Positions 8,640 to 19,824 are shown, numbered from the stretch's first letter. The stretch: 64,000 nucleotides of DNA from Sphingobium indicum B90A (GCF_000264945.2 NZ_CP013070.1:558001-622000); one strand, 5' to 3'. Program-made: numbers and translations. Notes: generated from the letters alone by a model not told the origin.

Positions 8640-9730
8640 GCGCCTGCCTCCATCCAACTGACGACGGGCCGCCCGGCGCGCTGCGCGCCATAGGCCTGCA
8701 CCAGCCGGACGGCATGGACGGCCAGCGAGATGATCGTCCACCAGGCCAATGCGATCAGGCCGATGTCCGGCCGTCCAGCCAGCAGCGCGACGAACAGGAT
8801 CACCATGTTCGGATTGCGCCGCGCGGTGATCAGGCGGAACCGGCTGTCGAACCGCTGCCAGACATGGATGTCCATCCCGAAATCCTTGATGAACATTCCC
8901 TCGATCACCCTTTGGAGAACATAGCCCGCGATCACCGCCGCCATCACCAGCGCGAAGTCCCGCGCCGACAGCGCCAGCTCCCAGGCCGAAAGCCCCACGC
9001 CCCAGAAATACCACCAGAAGGGCGGGTGGATCAGGTCCACGCCATGGTCCGCGACATTGCCCCATTTGGACGAGGTGATGGTGCAGCGGGCCAGCTTCCC
9101 GTCCACCGTGTCCAGCACCATGAAGACGAAGCCGGCGAGCATGCCGGTCCAATACAGCCCCTGCGCGAAGAACCAGGTTGCGGCCACGCAGAGCGTCGCG
9201 CCGATGGCCGTCACCATATTGGGCGTCATGCCGATGGAAGCGGCCAGCCGAGTCAGCCAAAGCGCCAGTTCGGGCCAGAGATATTTGGTGAGCAGGTCGG
9301 TGACGCCCTTATAGGCGCCGAAATAGCTTTGCCGCTCTATGTCGCGCCGGGTGGCGGGGGTGAGTTCCCGGACGAAGGGTTGCTCCAGCTTGCGGAGTTG
9401 CCGGTTGTAGAGCTTCCGCCCGTCCGAAAGATCGACGACATGCGCCGCGCCCAGCGGATCGCTGCCCGCCGGTACCTGTCCAACGATGGGCGCCGCGCCC
9501 CAGGCGAAGACCGTTCCCGGCTCCTCCAGCGCCAGCCGCAGCAGCATCGGATCGAAGGCGTAGGCCAGGTTGAACAGCAGTTCATGGCCGTCCGCCAACG
9601 CGCTGCCGTTCTTCGCGGAGCTTTCGGCCATGCGGCGGCATCGTTCGGCATTGGACATGCCCCAGATGCGGGTGGCGTTTTCGCCCAGCAGCCGCACCGG
9701 GCCGAGCGCGGTCATGATCGTCTGGGTCAT
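8636..9730 (-). CDS. CDP-alcohol phosphatidyltransferase with an extra N-terminal domain
   Basis: A 364-residue protein. The C-terminal two thirds is a membrane CDP-alcohol phosphotransferase with a perfect signature DG-x2-AR-x8-G-x3-D-x3-D at residues 210-232 (DGKLAR, then GNVADHGVD) and several membrane helices. Residues about 1-150 are not membrane segments and contain LLGENATRIWGMSNAERCRRM and RKLYNRQLRKLEQPFV. This architecture recalls the fused inositol-phosphate cytidylyltransferase/di-inositol-phosphate synthases, but the nucleotide signature GxGxR is not intact here. It overlaps both neighbours by four bases. It probably transfers a phospho-alcohol from a CDP donor to a lipid or polyol acceptor; the acceptor is unknown. 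Confidence 0.85.
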   Translation of the reverse strand: MTQTIMTALGPVRLLGENATRIWGMSNAERCRRMAESSAKNGSALADGHELLFNLAYAFDPMLLRLALEEPGTVFAWGAAPIVGQVPAGSDPLGAAHVVDLSDGRKLYNRQLRKLEQPFVRELTPATRRDIERQSYFGAYKGVTDLLTKYLWPELALWLTRLAASIGMTPNMVTAIGATLCVAATWFFAQGLYWTGMLAGFVFMVLDTVDGKLARCTITSSKWGNVADHGVDLIHPPFWWYFWGVGLSAWELALSARDFALVMAAVIAGYVLQRVIEGMFIKDFGMDIHVWQRFDSRFRLITARRNPNMVILFVALLAGRPDIGLIALAWWTIISLAVHAVRLVQAYGAQRAGRPVVSWMEAGA

Positions 9731-10866
9731 GCTGCGGCGTTCCTTTCGGATTTCCGCGCGAAATCGAGGATAAAGTCGGCCTGTCGTTCGGAGGCGGGGG
9801 TGGGCGATGGCTCGATGGAATCGGACATGGCCGCCTCCTGAGCATCAACGAACCCGGCTTGCAAGTCCGCCGCGCAATCAAGCGCCTGTGGCAGGGTGCC
9901 CATATCCTCGATCACCTGCCCCAGCCGCCAGTGGGAAAAGGCCTCATCGCCACGCCAGTCGCGCCGGTCGAGATTGAGGAAGATGCAGGGGCGGGGATGG
10001 AGCAGATATTCATAGACCTGACTCGACACGTCGCCCAGATAGACGTCCGCGCTCATCGTGTAGCTCATGTCGATGGAATGGCGGCTGCCCATGTCGATGC
10101 GGATATGGGGCGCCGTCGTTCGGATCGGCGCGGCGCGGCCGGCCAGCTTGGTATGGGGGGCGATGATGACGTTCCATCCCTCCAATGCTTCCAGCGCCGC
10201 CAGCACCTCCGGCTCATGGCGGGTCCATGACGACAATTCGGCATCGAAATGCGGATTGTAGAGCAGCACCGGCCAGTCATTGTCGAAAAAGCGTTGCCGC
10301 GCGGCCTTCAGCTCGAACTTCGCATAGCCGCCGACCACGCAATCCTGTGCCGTGCAGAGCCCGCGGTCGATCAGCCGCCGCCGGTCCTTCTCGCCCGCGA
10401 CCAGCGTCAGGTCGAAGGCGGAATGGCGCGCTTTGTACCCGCCTTCCCGGTCGCCCGCGCCATGCTTGATCTGGATCATCCGCGCGGAAAAACCCGGCAT
10501 CGCGCGCAGCCAGCCGCTCGAAATCTCCGTCGTCACCAGCAGAGGAAAGCGGCGGATGACCGCATAGTTCAGCATCAGCGTCAGGAACCGCGAAGGCTGG
10601 CGGAACAGCGAGTCGGGTCGGGTGGGCGGTCGGCGCAGCCGGATGAGGTTCAGCGCGCCTTCTTCATCATAGCTGGCGACCAGGTCCAGGATCAGCCGGG
10701 ACGGGGAAAGAACATGCACCTTCGTCTCCGCCCGACGCGACAGGGCAAGCGCCGCCGGCAGCCAGTGATAGACCTGATGGGCTTCGGCAATGGCAAGGAA
10801 GGCGATCTCTGTCGGCAAAGAACTGGTCTCCGGGGTGTGCCGCGCCGTAGCGGCCAGGATCGCCAC
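9727..10866 (-). CDS. CDP-glycerol glycerophosphotransferase-like protein
   Basis: A 379-residue soluble protein. The first part is unremarkable (EIAFLAIAEAHQVYHWLPAA). It contains IQIKHGAGDREGGYK, VVGGYAKFE, VLLYNPHFDAELSSW, NVIIAPHTK and DVYLGDVSSQVYEYL, which are the donor-binding features of the TagF/CDP-glycerol glycerophosphotransferase and GT-B-like families. Family members polymerise or attach polyol phosphates. It starts with GTG at 10864-10866 and its stop overlaps the start of the CDP-alcohol transferase, so the three minus-strand genes form an operon read towards 8.2 kb. The actual product is not known. Confidence 0.75.
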   Translation of the reverse strand: MAILAATARHTPETSSLPTEIAFLAIAEAHQVYHWLPAALALSRRAETKVHVLSPSRLILDLVASYDEEGALNLIRLRRPPTRPDSLFRQPSRFLTLMLNYAVIRRFPLLVTTEISSGWLRAMPGFSARMIQIKHGAGDREGGYKARHSAFDLTLVAGEKDRRRLIDRGLCTAQDCVVGGYAKFELKAARQRFFDNDWPVLLYNPHFDAELSSWTRHEPEVLAALEALEGWNVIIAPHTKLAGRAAPIRTTAPHIRIDMGSRHSIDMSYTMSADVYLGDVSSQVYEYLLHPRPCIFLNLDRRDWRGDEAFSHWRLGQVIEDMGTLPQALDCAADLQAGFVDAQEAAMSDSIEPSPTPASERQADFILDFARKSERNAAA

Positions 10867-10972
10867 AAATCAAGCAAACCCGTTTTTTGAATTGCGTCAG
10901 TGCTGGACCTTTGCAGATTTTTTGTTATGCGCAACGCCGACTGAAGGATTATCCGAAGAGGCTTGACGAACA

Positions 10973-11761
10973 ATGGCCGAATTTTCGTTGCCCAAGAACA
11001 GCAAGATCAGCGCCAAGGGCGCAACCCACAAGGCGCCGGACGGCGCGACGAACGTCAAGAGCTTCAAGGTCTATCGCTACGATCCCGACTCCGGGCAAAA
11101 TCCCCGCTACGACACGTTCGAGATCGATCTCGACAATTGCGGGCCGATGGTTCTGGACGCGTTGCTGAAGATCAAGAACGAATATGATCCGACGCTGACC
11201 TTCCGCCGTTCCTGCCGCGAGGGTATTTGCGGCTCCTGCTCGATGAACATGAACGGCCGCAACGGCCTGGCCTGCACCACCTCGATCGAGGAATGCGCGG
11301 GCAAGGAAGTGCGCGTCACGCCGCTGCCGCACATGGACGTGATCAAGGATCTGGTCCCCGACTTCACCCATTTCTACGCGCAGTACAACAGCATCAAGCC
11401 CTGGCTGCAAACCGTCAGCCCGGCGCCCAGCGGCAAGGAACGGCTCCAGTCGCCCGCCGACCGCGAGAAGCTGGACGGCCTCTACGAGTGCATCCTGTGC
11501 GCCTGCTGCTCGACCTCCTGCCCCAGCTACTGGTGGAACAGCGACAAGTTCCTGGGTCCGGCGATCCTGCTCCAGGCCTATCGCTGGCTGGCCGACAGCC
11601 GCGACGAATATACCGGGGAGCGCCTGGACGAACTGGAAGATCCCTTCCGTCTCTATCGCTGCCACACCATCATGAACTGCGCGAATGTCTGCCCCAAGGG
11701 ACTGAGCCCGGCGAAGGCGATCGCGGAAACCAAGAAGATGATGGTCGAACGGCAGCTCTGA
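10973..11761 (+). CDS. sdhB: Succinate dehydrogenase iron-sulfur subunit
   Basis: A 262-residue SdhB. It carries the [2Fe-2S] motif [13 protein letters not shown] with the later cysteine in RNGLACT, and the [4Fe-4S]/[3Fe-4S] ligands in [16 protein letters not shown] and [15 protein letters not shown]. It passes electrons from SdhA flavin to ubiquinone in complex II at the inner membrane. The N-terminal extension of about 30 residues is rich in Lys/Ser and usual in alphaproteobacteria. sdhC, sdhD and sdhA are not next to it: upstream is a divergent unrelated gene, so the rest of complex II must be encoded elsewhere. Downstream are a thioesterase and zapE. Confidence 0.97.
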   Translation: MAEFSLPKNSKISAKGATHKAPDGATNVKSFKVYRYDPDSGQNPRYDTFEIDLDNCGPMVLDALLKIKNEYDPTLTFRRSCREGICGSCSMNMNGRNGLACTTSIEECAGKEVRVTPLPHMDVIKDLVPDFTHFYAQYNSIKPWLQTVSPAPSGKERLQSPADREKLDGLYECILCACCSTSCPSYWWNSDKFLGPAILLQAYRWLADSRDEYTGERLDELEDPFRLYRCHTIMNCANVCPKGLSPAKAIAETKKMMVERQL

Positions 11762-11765
11762 CGCG

Positions 11766-12242
11766 GTGAGCGGCGGAACGGGTCGTCTGAGCCCGGTGGC
11801 CGAAGGGCCCTGGGCGGGCTGGTCATGCTGGACCGATACGGCGCCGGGAACCTTCCTCGATTCGGCCATCGGCACCAGCTATTCGCGCAGCGACGCGGCG
11901 GACAGGGCGACGGTCATGCTGGAAAGCAGGCCGTCGCACGCCAACCGCCTGGGCCTGCTGCACGGCGGCTTGCTGGCGGCCTTTGCCGACCATGCCTATT
12001 TCGCCGCCCTGGCGGCGATGGGCCGTCCGGAACAGGCAGCGGCGGTGACCGTTGACCTTGGCATGCAATATTGTGGTTCCGGAAAGATCGGTCCCGTCCT
12101 GCGCGCGGAGGTGGAATTGCTGCGCGAAACCGGACGGCTGATGTTCCTGCGCCTGACCATTTTCCAGGATGACGATCTGATCGCGGCATCGAACGCGACC
12201 GTGCGCAAGGCGCCCGAATCCAGGAAGCCGCTTTCCAAGTGA
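11766..12242 (+). CDS. PaaI-family (hotdog) thioesterase
   Basis: A 158-residue hotdog-fold protein with NRLGLLHGGLLAAFADHAYFAAL, whose HGG followed by D/E-type residues is the PaaI/4HBT active-site helix, and the strand AAVTVDLGMQYCGSGKIG. It should hydrolyse acyl-CoA thioesters; the substrate is unknown. A GTG at 11766, four bases after the sdhB stop, is the likely start. The end overlaps the zapE GTG start by four bases, so sdhB, this gene and zapE look like one transcript. Confidence 0.82.
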   Translation: MSGGTGRLSPVAEGPWAGWSCWTDTAPGTFLDSAIGTSYSRSDAADRATVMLESRPSHANRLGLLHGGLLAAFADHAYFAALAAMGRPEQAAAVTVDLGMQYCGSGKIGPVLRAEVELLRETGRLMFLRLTIFQDDDLIAASNATVRKAPESRKPLSK

Positions 12243-13351
12243 GCAGCGTCATCGCCCGTTACGACGCGCTCGTGGCCGCGGGCGAATTGCGGCCCGACCC
12301 CGACCAGCGGGCGGCGGCAGTGCGACTCGACGGGCTGCAACAGGAGCTGGAGGCGTCGCCGCCGCGCGGTTCGACCCTGTGGAAGCTGCTGCGCAAGGCG
12401 CCCGAGCCGCCGCGCGGCCTTTACATGTGGGGCGGCGTGGGTCGCGGCAAATCGATGCTGATGGACCTGTTCTTCGACGCGGTGCATATCCAGCGCAAGA
12501 AGCGCGCCCATTTCCACGAATTCATGCTCGACGTCCACGCCCGGCTGGCCGAGGCGCGCAAGTCGGAGACGGGCGACCCGATCCCGCCGGTGGTCGATTC
12601 GCTGGCGGAGGAGGCGCGGCTGCTCTGCTTCGACGAGATGGTCGTCAACAACATGGCCGACGCCGCCATCATGTCGCGGCTGTTCACCGGCCTGATGGAA
12701 AGGCGGGTGACGATCGTCACCACATCCAACCGCGAGCCGGACGAACTCTACAAGAACGGCCTCAATCGCCAGCTTTTCCTGCCCTTCATCGACCTTATCA
12801 AGGCGAAGCTGGACGTCATGACCCTGAACGGGCCGACCGACTATCGGCTCGACCGCCTGGGCGATGCGCAGCTATGGCATGCGCCCAACGGGCCGGAGGC
12901 GACGAGGGCGCTGTCGGAGGCCTTTTTCCGCCTGACCGACTATCCGGTGGAGGACCGGGCCAAGGTGCCGGTCGAGGAGATCAAGGTCCAGGGCGGCCGC
13001 ACGCTCCATGTGCCCAAGAGCCTGAAGGGCGTGGCGGTCTTTTCCTTCAAGCGCCTCTGCGCCGAGGCGCGGGGCGCGCCCGACTATCTGGCGATCGCGC
13101 GCAAATATCATACCGTCATCATCGTCGGCATTCCGGTGCTGGGGCCGGAGAAGCGCAACGAGGCGGCCCGGTTCGTGACGCTGATCGACGCGCTCTACGA
13201 ATATAAGGTGAAGCTGCTCGTCTCCGCCGATGCGGAGCCGGCGCGCCTCTATCCCGAAGGGGACGGCGCGTTCGAGTTCGAGCGCACCGTGTCGCGCCTG
13301 ATGGAAATGCAGTCCGACGATTATCTGGCGCTGGGCCACGGCGAGAAATAG
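12239..13351 (+). CDS. zapE: ZapE/AFG1-like ATPase
   Basis: A 370-residue P-loop ATPase of the AFG1/ZapE family. Walker A is GGVGRGKSM (residues 65-73) and Walker B is LLCFDEMVVNN. Sensor-like TIVTTSNREPDELYKNGLNR and the family tail EFERTVSRLMEM are present. ZapE is a cell-division factor acting at the Z ring under stress in E. coli, and the mitochondrial homologue AFG1 is linked to turnover of respiratory-chain subunits. Its position directly after sdhB is suggestive in that light. It starts with GTG overlapping the previous stop. Confidence 0.93.
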   Translation: MSSVIARYDALVAAGELRPDPDQRAAAVRLDGLQQELEASPPRGSTLWKLLRKAPEPPRGLYMWGGVGRGKSMLMDLFFDAVHIQRKKRAHFHEFMLDVHARLAEARKSETGDPIPPVVDSLAEEARLLCFDEMVVNNMADAAIMSRLFTGLMERRVTIVTTSNREPDELYKNGLNRQLFLPFIDLIKAKLDVMTLNGPTDYRLDRLGDAQLWHAPNGPEATRALSEAFFRLTDYPVEDRAKVPVEEIKVQGGRTLHVPKSLKGVAVFSFKRLCAEARGAPDYLAIARKYHTVIIVGIPVLGPEKRNEAARFVTLIDALYEYKVKLLVSADAEPARLYPEGDGAFEFERTVSRLMEMQSDDYLALGHGEK

Positions 13352-14619
<1,268 letters not shown>

Positions 14620-14637
14620 TCCGCACGAGCTTGCACC

Positions 14638-14674
14638 GGACCGTCCCAGGTGAGTGCGCAGCCTGGGTCGGTCC
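14638..14674 (+). terminator. Hairpin between mdh and sucD
   Basis: GGACCGTCCCAGG (14638-14650) pairs with CCTGGGTCGGTCC (14662-14674) with one mismatch, 11-base loop, followed by GCCTTT. The T run is short, so it may be a weak terminator, an attenuator or an mRNA-stabilising stem that adjusts mdh relative to the suc genes. Confidence 0.5.
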
Positions 14675-14721
14675 GCCTTTAGACCCAAAGTGCCACGTCC
14701 ACAGACAATGAAGGGACGCTC

Positions 14722-15606
14722 ATGTCCATTCTGGTGAACAAGAACACCAAGGTCATCACCCAGGGGATGACCGGCGCCACCGGCACCTTCCACACCGAAA
14801 CCGCTTTGGCCTATGGCACGCAGATGGTCGGCGGCGTCACGCCCGGCAAGGGCGGCACGACGCATATCGGCCTGCCGATGTTCGACACCGTCGCCGAGGC
14901 GAAGGCGAAGACCGGCGCCGACGCATCGGTCATCTACGTCCCGCCGCCGTTCGCGGCCGACTCGATCCTGGAGGCGATCGATGCGGAAATCCCGCTGATC
15001 GTCTGCATCACCGAGGGCATTCCGGTGCTGGACATGGTGAAGGTGAAGCGCGCCCTGTCGGGCAGCAAGTCGCGCCTGATCGGCCCCAACTGCCCCGGCC
15101 TGCTGACGCCCGGCGAATGCAAGATCGGCATCATGCCGGGCAACATCTTCTCCAAGGGCAGCGTCGGCGTCGTCTCGCGCTCCGGCACGCTGACCTATGA
15201 GGCGGTGTTCCAGACCAGCAATGCGGGCCTGGGCCAGACCACGGCCGTCGGCATCGGCGGCGATCCGGTCAACGGCACCAATTTCATCGACGTGCTGGAA
15301 CTGTTCCTGGCCGACGACGCCACCGAATCGATCATCATGATCGGCGAAATCGGCGGCGACGCGGAAGAGCAGGCCGCCCAGTTCCTGATCGACGAAGCCA
15401 AGAAGGGCCGCAAGAAGCCGATGGCCGGCTTCATCGCGGGCCGCACGGCGCCTCCGGGCCGCCGCATGGGCCATGCCGGCGCGATCGTGTCGGGCGGCAA
15501 GGGCGATGCGGAAAGCAAGATCGCCGCGATGGAAGCGGCTGGCATCAAGGTCGCCGCCAGCCCGTCCGAACTGGGCACGACCCTGCTGGAAGTGCTGAAG
15601 GGCTGA
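14722..15606 (+). CDS. sucD: Succinyl-CoA ligase (ADP-forming) alpha subunit
   Basis: A 294-residue SucD. The CoA-binding domain has [15 protein letters not shown] and [12 protein letters not shown]; the ligase domain has [28 protein letters not shown] and the phosphohistidine loop [20 protein letters not shown]. It converts succinyl-CoA to succinate with substrate-level phosphorylation, together with SucC. SucC is not encoded next to it or anywhere in this window. The start ATG is preceded by AAGGGA. sucA begins 85 bases downstream. Confidence 0.97.
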   Translation: MSILVNKNTKVITQGMTGATGTFHTETALAYGTQMVGGVTPGKGGTTHIGLPMFDTVAEAKAKTGADASVIYVPPPFAADSILEAIDAEIPLIVCITEGIPVLDMVKVKRALSGSKSRLIGPNCPGLLTPGECKIGIMPGNIFSKGSVGVVSRSGTLTYEAVFQTSNAGLGQTTAVGIGGDPVNGTNFIDVLELFLADDATESIIMIGEIGGDAEEQAAQFLIDEAKKGRKKPMAGFIAGRTAPPGRRMGHAGAIVSGGKGDAESKIAAMEAAGIKVAASPSELGTTLLEVLKG

Positions 15607-15691
15607 TCGGCCGAAAGCGATGGCCGGGCTGCACCCCGGCCATCGGTTACCCCGCTCCGCGACTGCACGCGGTTGGCATGGGACGAGAGAA

Positions 15692-18502
15692 ATGGGTTAC
15701 GAGAACCAGGAAGTTTTTGACGGCGTTGGGGACATCGAGCACGGACCGAGCTGGGCGCGCACCAACTGGCCGCCGATCGACACCGACGACCTGACCGGGG
15801 CGCTGGACCCCACGCAGATGCAGGTGGCCGTGAAGGCCGCCGCCAAGGCCAATGGCAAGGCGGTTTCCGACGCCGACGCCGTCAGCGCCGCCGACGACGC
15901 GATCCGCGCCCAGATGCTGATCCGCACCTATCGCGTGCGCGGTCATCTGGCCGCCAATCTCGACCCGCTGGGGCTGACCCAGCGCGACCTGCCGGCCGAC
16001 CTGACGCCGGAATATCATGGCCTGAACGACCTCGACAAGAAGGTCTATCTGGGCGGCACGCTGGGCCTGCAATATGCCACCGTGCGCGAGATCGTGGCGA
16101 TCCTGCGCGCCAATTATTGCGGCAATGTCGGCCTGGAATATATGCACATTGCGGACGTGGAGGAACGCCGTTTCCTCCAGGAGCGCCTGGAGGGCAAGGA
16201 CAAGGAAATCCACTTCACGCCGGAAGGCAAGAGGGCGATCCTGGCCAAGGTGATCCACGCCGAGCAATATGAGAAGTTCCTGGGCCGCAAATATGTCGGC
16301 ACCAAGCGCTTCGGCCTGGACGGCGGCGAATCGATGATCCCCGCGCTGGAAGCCATCATCAAATATGGCGGCGCGCAGGGCGTTCGCGAGATCGTCTACG
16401 GCATGGCCCATCGCGGCCGCCTGAACGTGCTGGCCAATGTGATGGCCAAGGGCTTCCGCGTCATCTTCCACGAATTTTCCGGCGGCACCGCCAATCCGGA
16501 GGATGTCGGCGGTTCGGGCGACGTGAAATATCACCTCGGCACCTCGACCGACCGCGAGTTCGACGGCGTCAAGGTCCATATGTCGCTGGTCCCCAACCCG
16601 TCGCACCTCGAAACCGTCGATCCGGTGGTGCTGGGCAAGGTCCGCGCGCAGCAGACCTTCCGCGACGACCTGACCAGGCATGAGCAGGTGCTGCCCGTGC
16701 TGATCCATGGCGACGCGGCCTTCGCGGGGCAGGGCATCGTCTGGGAATGCCTCGGCTTTTCCGGCGTCAGCGGCTACAATACCGGCGGCTGCATCCACTT
16801 CATCGTCAACAACCAGATCGGCTTCACCACCAGCCCGCAATTCTCCCGCGGCTCGCCCTATCCCAGCGACGTGGCGAAGGGCGTGCAGGCGCCGATCCTG
16901 CACATCAACGGCGACGATCCGGAAGCCGTCACCTTCGCGTGCAAGCTGGCGATGGAATATCGCCAGACCTTCCATCGCGACATCGTGATCGACATGTGGT
17001 GCTATCGCCGCTTCGGCCATAATGAAGGCGACGAGCCGTCCTTCACCCAGCCGCAAATGTACGCGAAGATCCGCCAGCATCCGCCGGTCAGCGACGTCTA
17101 TTCGGCGCGATTGAAGGCCGAAGGCGTGGTCGACGACGATTTCGTCAATCAGGTGACGGGCGATTTCGTCAATCATCTGGAGGAGGAGTTCGAGGCGGCG
17201 AAGAGCTACAAGCCCAACAAGGCCGACTGGTTCGCCGGTCGCTGGTCGGGCCTGCACAAGCCCGCCGACGCCGAGACCACCCGCCAGAGCGTGGAGTCCG
17301 CGATCAGCCAGAAGCTGTTTGACAGCCTGGGCAAGACGCTGACCGCGATTCCGGAGGGCCTCAACGTCCACAAGACGCTCAAGCGCGTGATCGACGCCAA
17401 GGCGGAGATGTTCAAGTCCGGCGAGAATTTCGACTGGGCGACCGGCGAGGCGCTGGCCTTCGGATCGCTGCTGTCGGAGGGCTATGGCGTCCGCCTGTCG
17501 GGCCAGGACTCCGGACGCGGCACCTTCAGCCAGCGTCACGCCGTCTGGACCGACCAGGATACGGAATCGAAATATGTCCCGCTCTCCACCGTGCCGCACG
17601 GCCGGTTCGAGGTGCTGGACTCGCCGCTCTCCGAATATGGCGTGCTGGGCTTCGAATATGGCTTCGCGCTGGCCGATCCCAAGAGCCTCGTGCTCTGGGA
17701 AGCGCAGTTCGGCGACTTCGCCAATGGCGCGCAGATCATCTTCGACCAGTATATCGCTTCGTCGGAGACCAAGTGGCTGCGGTCCAACGGTCTCGTCTGC
17801 CTGCTGCCGCACGGCTATGAAGGCCAGGGTCCGGAGCATAGCTCGGCGCGTCTGGAGCGGTATCTCCAGCTTTGCGCGGAAGGAAATATCCAGGTCGCGA
17901 ACATCACGACCCCGGCCAATTACTTCCATGTCCTGCGTCGCCAGATGCTGCGGCCCTTCCGCAAGCCGCTGATCATCATGGCCCCCAAGTCGTTGCTGCG
18001 CCACAAGCTGGCGGTCAGCAAGGCGGAGGACTTCCTGGGCGAAACGCACTTCAAGCGCATCCTGTCGGACCCCAACGGGTCGGCCGACAAGGATACCCGC
18101 CGCCTGGTGCTCTGCTCCGGCAAGGTCTTCTACGACCTGATGGAGGCCCGCGACGCCGCTGGCGACACGGACGTGCAGATCGTTCGCATCGAACAGATCT
18201 ACCCGTTCGCGACCGACGCCCTCGCCAAGCGCATCGAGCGCATGACGCATCTGGAAGAGGTCGTCTGGTGTCAGGAGGAACCGCGCAACAACGGCGCCTG
18301 GTTCTTCGTGGAGCCCTATATCGAGGAAGCGCTGGCCACCGCCGGCAAGGCGCCGATGCGCGCCCGCTATGCGGGCCGCAAGGCGTCGGCGTCGCCCGCC
18401 ACGGGCCTTGCCAAGCGCCATGTCGCCGAACAGGGCGCCCTCGTCGCCGATGCGCTGGGTCACAGCGTCCGTGAAGAAATCCGTCGCCAGAAGAAAGGCT
18501 GA
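15692..18502 (+). CDS. sucA: 2-oxoglutarate dehydrogenase E1 component
   Basis: A 936-residue thiamine-diphosphate-dependent E1. The N-terminal segment has [11 protein letters not shown], the usual start of alphaproteobacterial SucA. Core motifs include [59 protein letters not shown] and [19 protein letters not shown]. It decarboxylates 2-oxoglutarate and passes succinyl to SucB. The frame is open upstream to 15620, but the ATG at 15692 with GGACGAGAGAA before it matches the family start. sucB follows eight bases after the stop. Confidence 0.97.
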   Translation: MGYENQEVFDGVGDIEHGPSWARTNWPPIDTDDLTGALDPTQMQVAVKAAAKANGKAVSDADAVSAADDAIRAQMLIRTYRVRGHLAANLDPLGLTQRDLPADLTPEYHGLNDLDKKVYLGGTLGLQYATVREIVAILRANYCGNVGLEYMHIADVEERRFLQERLEGKDKEIHFTPEGKRAILAKVIHAEQYEKFLGRKYVGTKRFGLDGGESMIPALEAIIKYGGAQGVREIVYGMAHRGRLNVLANVMAKGFRVIFHEFSGGTANPEDVGGSGDVKYHLGTSTDREFDGVKVHMSLVPNPSHLETVDPVVLGKVRAQQTFRDDLTRHEQVLPVLIHGDAAFAGQGIVWECLGFSGVSGYNTGGCIHFIVNNQIGFTTSPQFSRGSPYPSDVAKGVQAPILHINGDDPEAVTFACKLAMEYRQTFHRDIVIDMWCYRRFGHNEGDEPSFTQPQMYAKIRQHPPVSDVYSARLKAEGVVDDDFVNQVTGDFVNHLEEEFEAAKSYKPNKADWFAGRWSGLHKPADAETTRQSVESAISQKLFDSLGKTLTAIPEGLNVHKTLKRVIDAKAEMFKSGENFDWATGEALAFGSLLSEGYGVRLSGQDSGRGTFSQRHAVWTDQDTESKYVPLSTVPHGRFEVLDSPLSEYGVLGFEYGFALADPKSLVLWEAQFGDFANGAQIIFDQYIASSETKWLRSNGLVCLLPHGYEGQGPEHSSARLERYLQLCAEGNIQVANITTPANYFHVLRRQMLRPFRKPLIIMAPKSLLRHKLAVSKAEDFLGETHFKRILSDPNGSADKDTRRLVLCSGKVFYDLMEARDAAGDTDVQIVRIEQIYPFATDALAKRIERMTHLEEVVWCQEEPRNNGAWFFVEPYIEEALATAGKAPMRARYAGRKASASPATGLAKRHVAEQGALVADALGHSVREEIRRQKKG

Positions 18503-18510
18503 ACAAGCTC

Positions 18511-19749
18511 ATGGCTACCGAAGTCAAAGTCCCTACTCTGGGCGAATCCGTTACCGAAGCAACCGTTGGCCAGTGGCTGAAGAAGCCCGGCGAGGCGGTG
18601 AAGGCCGACGAGCCCATCGTCTCCCTTGAAACCGACAAGGTCGCGGTCGACGTGCCCGCGCCGGTCGCCGGCGTGCTGGGCGACATCGTCGCCAAGGAAG
18701 GCGACACGGTCGAGGTCGGCGCGCTGCTGGCCTATGTGAACGAAGGCGCGGCCGCCGGGGCCGCTCCCGCCGCTGCTCCCGCCGCCGCCAAGGCGGAGGC
18801 GGCCGCCCCGGCTCCCGCCGCTTCGGCTCCGGCCGATGACGAGGAAGGCGGCAACCTGACTCTGTCGCCGGCAGTCCGCCGCCTGGTGCTGGAACATGGC
18901 CTGGACCCCAGCAAGATCAAGGGCACGGGCAAGGACGGCCGCCTGACCAAGGACGATGTCGTCGCCGCCGCCGCCGCAGGCACTGCCAAGGCCGCCGCTT
19001 TGGCCCCGGCCGCCGCGCCTGCCGCTGCTGCTCCCGCCGCCGGTCCCAGCCGCGCGCAGGAACGCGTCAAGATGACCCGCCTGCGCCAGACCGTCGCCAA
19101 GCGGCTCAAGGAAGCGCAGAACAACGCGGCGCTGCTCACCACCTATAATGACGTGGACATGACCAACGTCATCGAGGCGCGGGCGAAGTACAAGGACCTG
19201 TTCGAGAAGAAGCATGGCGTCCGCCTGGGCTTCATGGGCTTCTTCACCAAGGCCGTCTGCATGGCGCTGCGCGACATTCCGGGCGTCAACGCGCAGATCG
19301 AGGGCGACGAGATCGTCTATAACGATTTCGCCGACATCTCGGTCGCGGTCTCGGCCCCGAACGGCCTGGTCGTGCCGGTCATCCGCAACGCGGAATCGCT
19401 GAGCGTCGCCGACATCGAAAAGACCATCGGCAATTTCGGGAAGAAGGCCAAGGAAGGCACGCTGACCATGGAGGATATGAAGGGCGGCACCTTCACCATC
19501 TCCAATGGCGGCGTCTTCGGCTCGCTGCTGTCCAGCCCGATCATCAACCCGCCGCAGTCGGCGGTGCTGGGCCTGCACCGGATCGAGGACCGTCCGGTCG
19601 TCCGCGACGGCCAGATCGTCATCCGCCCGATGATGTATCTCGCCCTCAGCTACGACCATCGCCTGATCGACGGTCGCGAGGCGGTGACTTTCCTGGTCGC
19701 GGTGAAGAACGCGATCGAGGATCCCACCCGCCTGCTGATCGACCTGTAA
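18511..19749 (+). CDS. sucB: 2-oxoglutarate dehydrogenase E2 (dihydrolipoyl succinyltransferase)
   Basis: A 412-residue E2. One lipoyl domain at residues about 1-78 with the lipoylated lysine in [11 protein letters not shown], an Ala/Pro-rich linker, a peripheral-subunit-binding domain around residues 112-148 ([14 protein letters not shown]) and the catalytic domain with [17 protein letters not shown] and [12 protein letters not shown] (catalytic His and Asp). It forms the cubic core of the oxoglutarate dehydrogenase complex. It is directly followed by the GIY-YIG element that separates it from lpd. Confidence 0.97.
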   Translation: MATEVKVPTLGESVTEATVGQWLKKPGEAVKADEPIVSLETDKVAVDVPAPVAGVLGDIVAKEGDTVEVGALLAYVNEGAAAGAAPAAAPAAAKAEAAAPAPAASAPADDEEGGNLTLSPAVRRLVLEHGLDPSKIKGTGKDGRLTKDDVVAAAAAGTAKAAALAPAAAPAAAAPAAGPSRAQERVKMTRLRQTVAKRLKEAQNNAALLTTYNDVDMTNVIEARAKYKDLFEKKHGVRLGFMGFFTKAVCMALRDIPGVNAQIEGDEIVYNDFADISVAVSAPNGLVVPVIRNAESLSVADIEKTIGNFGKKAKEGTLTMEDMKGGTFTISNGGVFGSLLSSPIINPPQSAVLGLHRIEDRPVVRDGQIVIRPMMYLALSYDHRLIDGREAVTFLVAVKNAIEDPTRLLIDL

Positions 19750-19760
19750 AGATGTGACCA

Positions 19761-19788
19761 GTGCTCCTGCGGAGGCAGGAGCCCAGGG
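19761..19788. repeat. Left inverted-repeat arm of the GIY-YIG element
   Basis: A 28-base arm beginning GTGCTCCTGCGGAGG, itself a small palindrome. Its reverse complement matches the arm at 20094-20121 in 24 of 28 positions. The same arm type occurs in the solo elements near 21.7 kb and 59.2 kb. Confidence 0.85.
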
Positions 19789-19824
19789 TGGAGACGCGCT
19801 ACGCGAGCCGGCTATGTCTATCTT

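Noticed and set aside
15647..18463. 938-codon open frame antisense to sucA
   Set aside because: It mirrors sucA codon structure in GC-rich DNA, shows no known motif and has no ribosome site; sucA itself is unmistakable.
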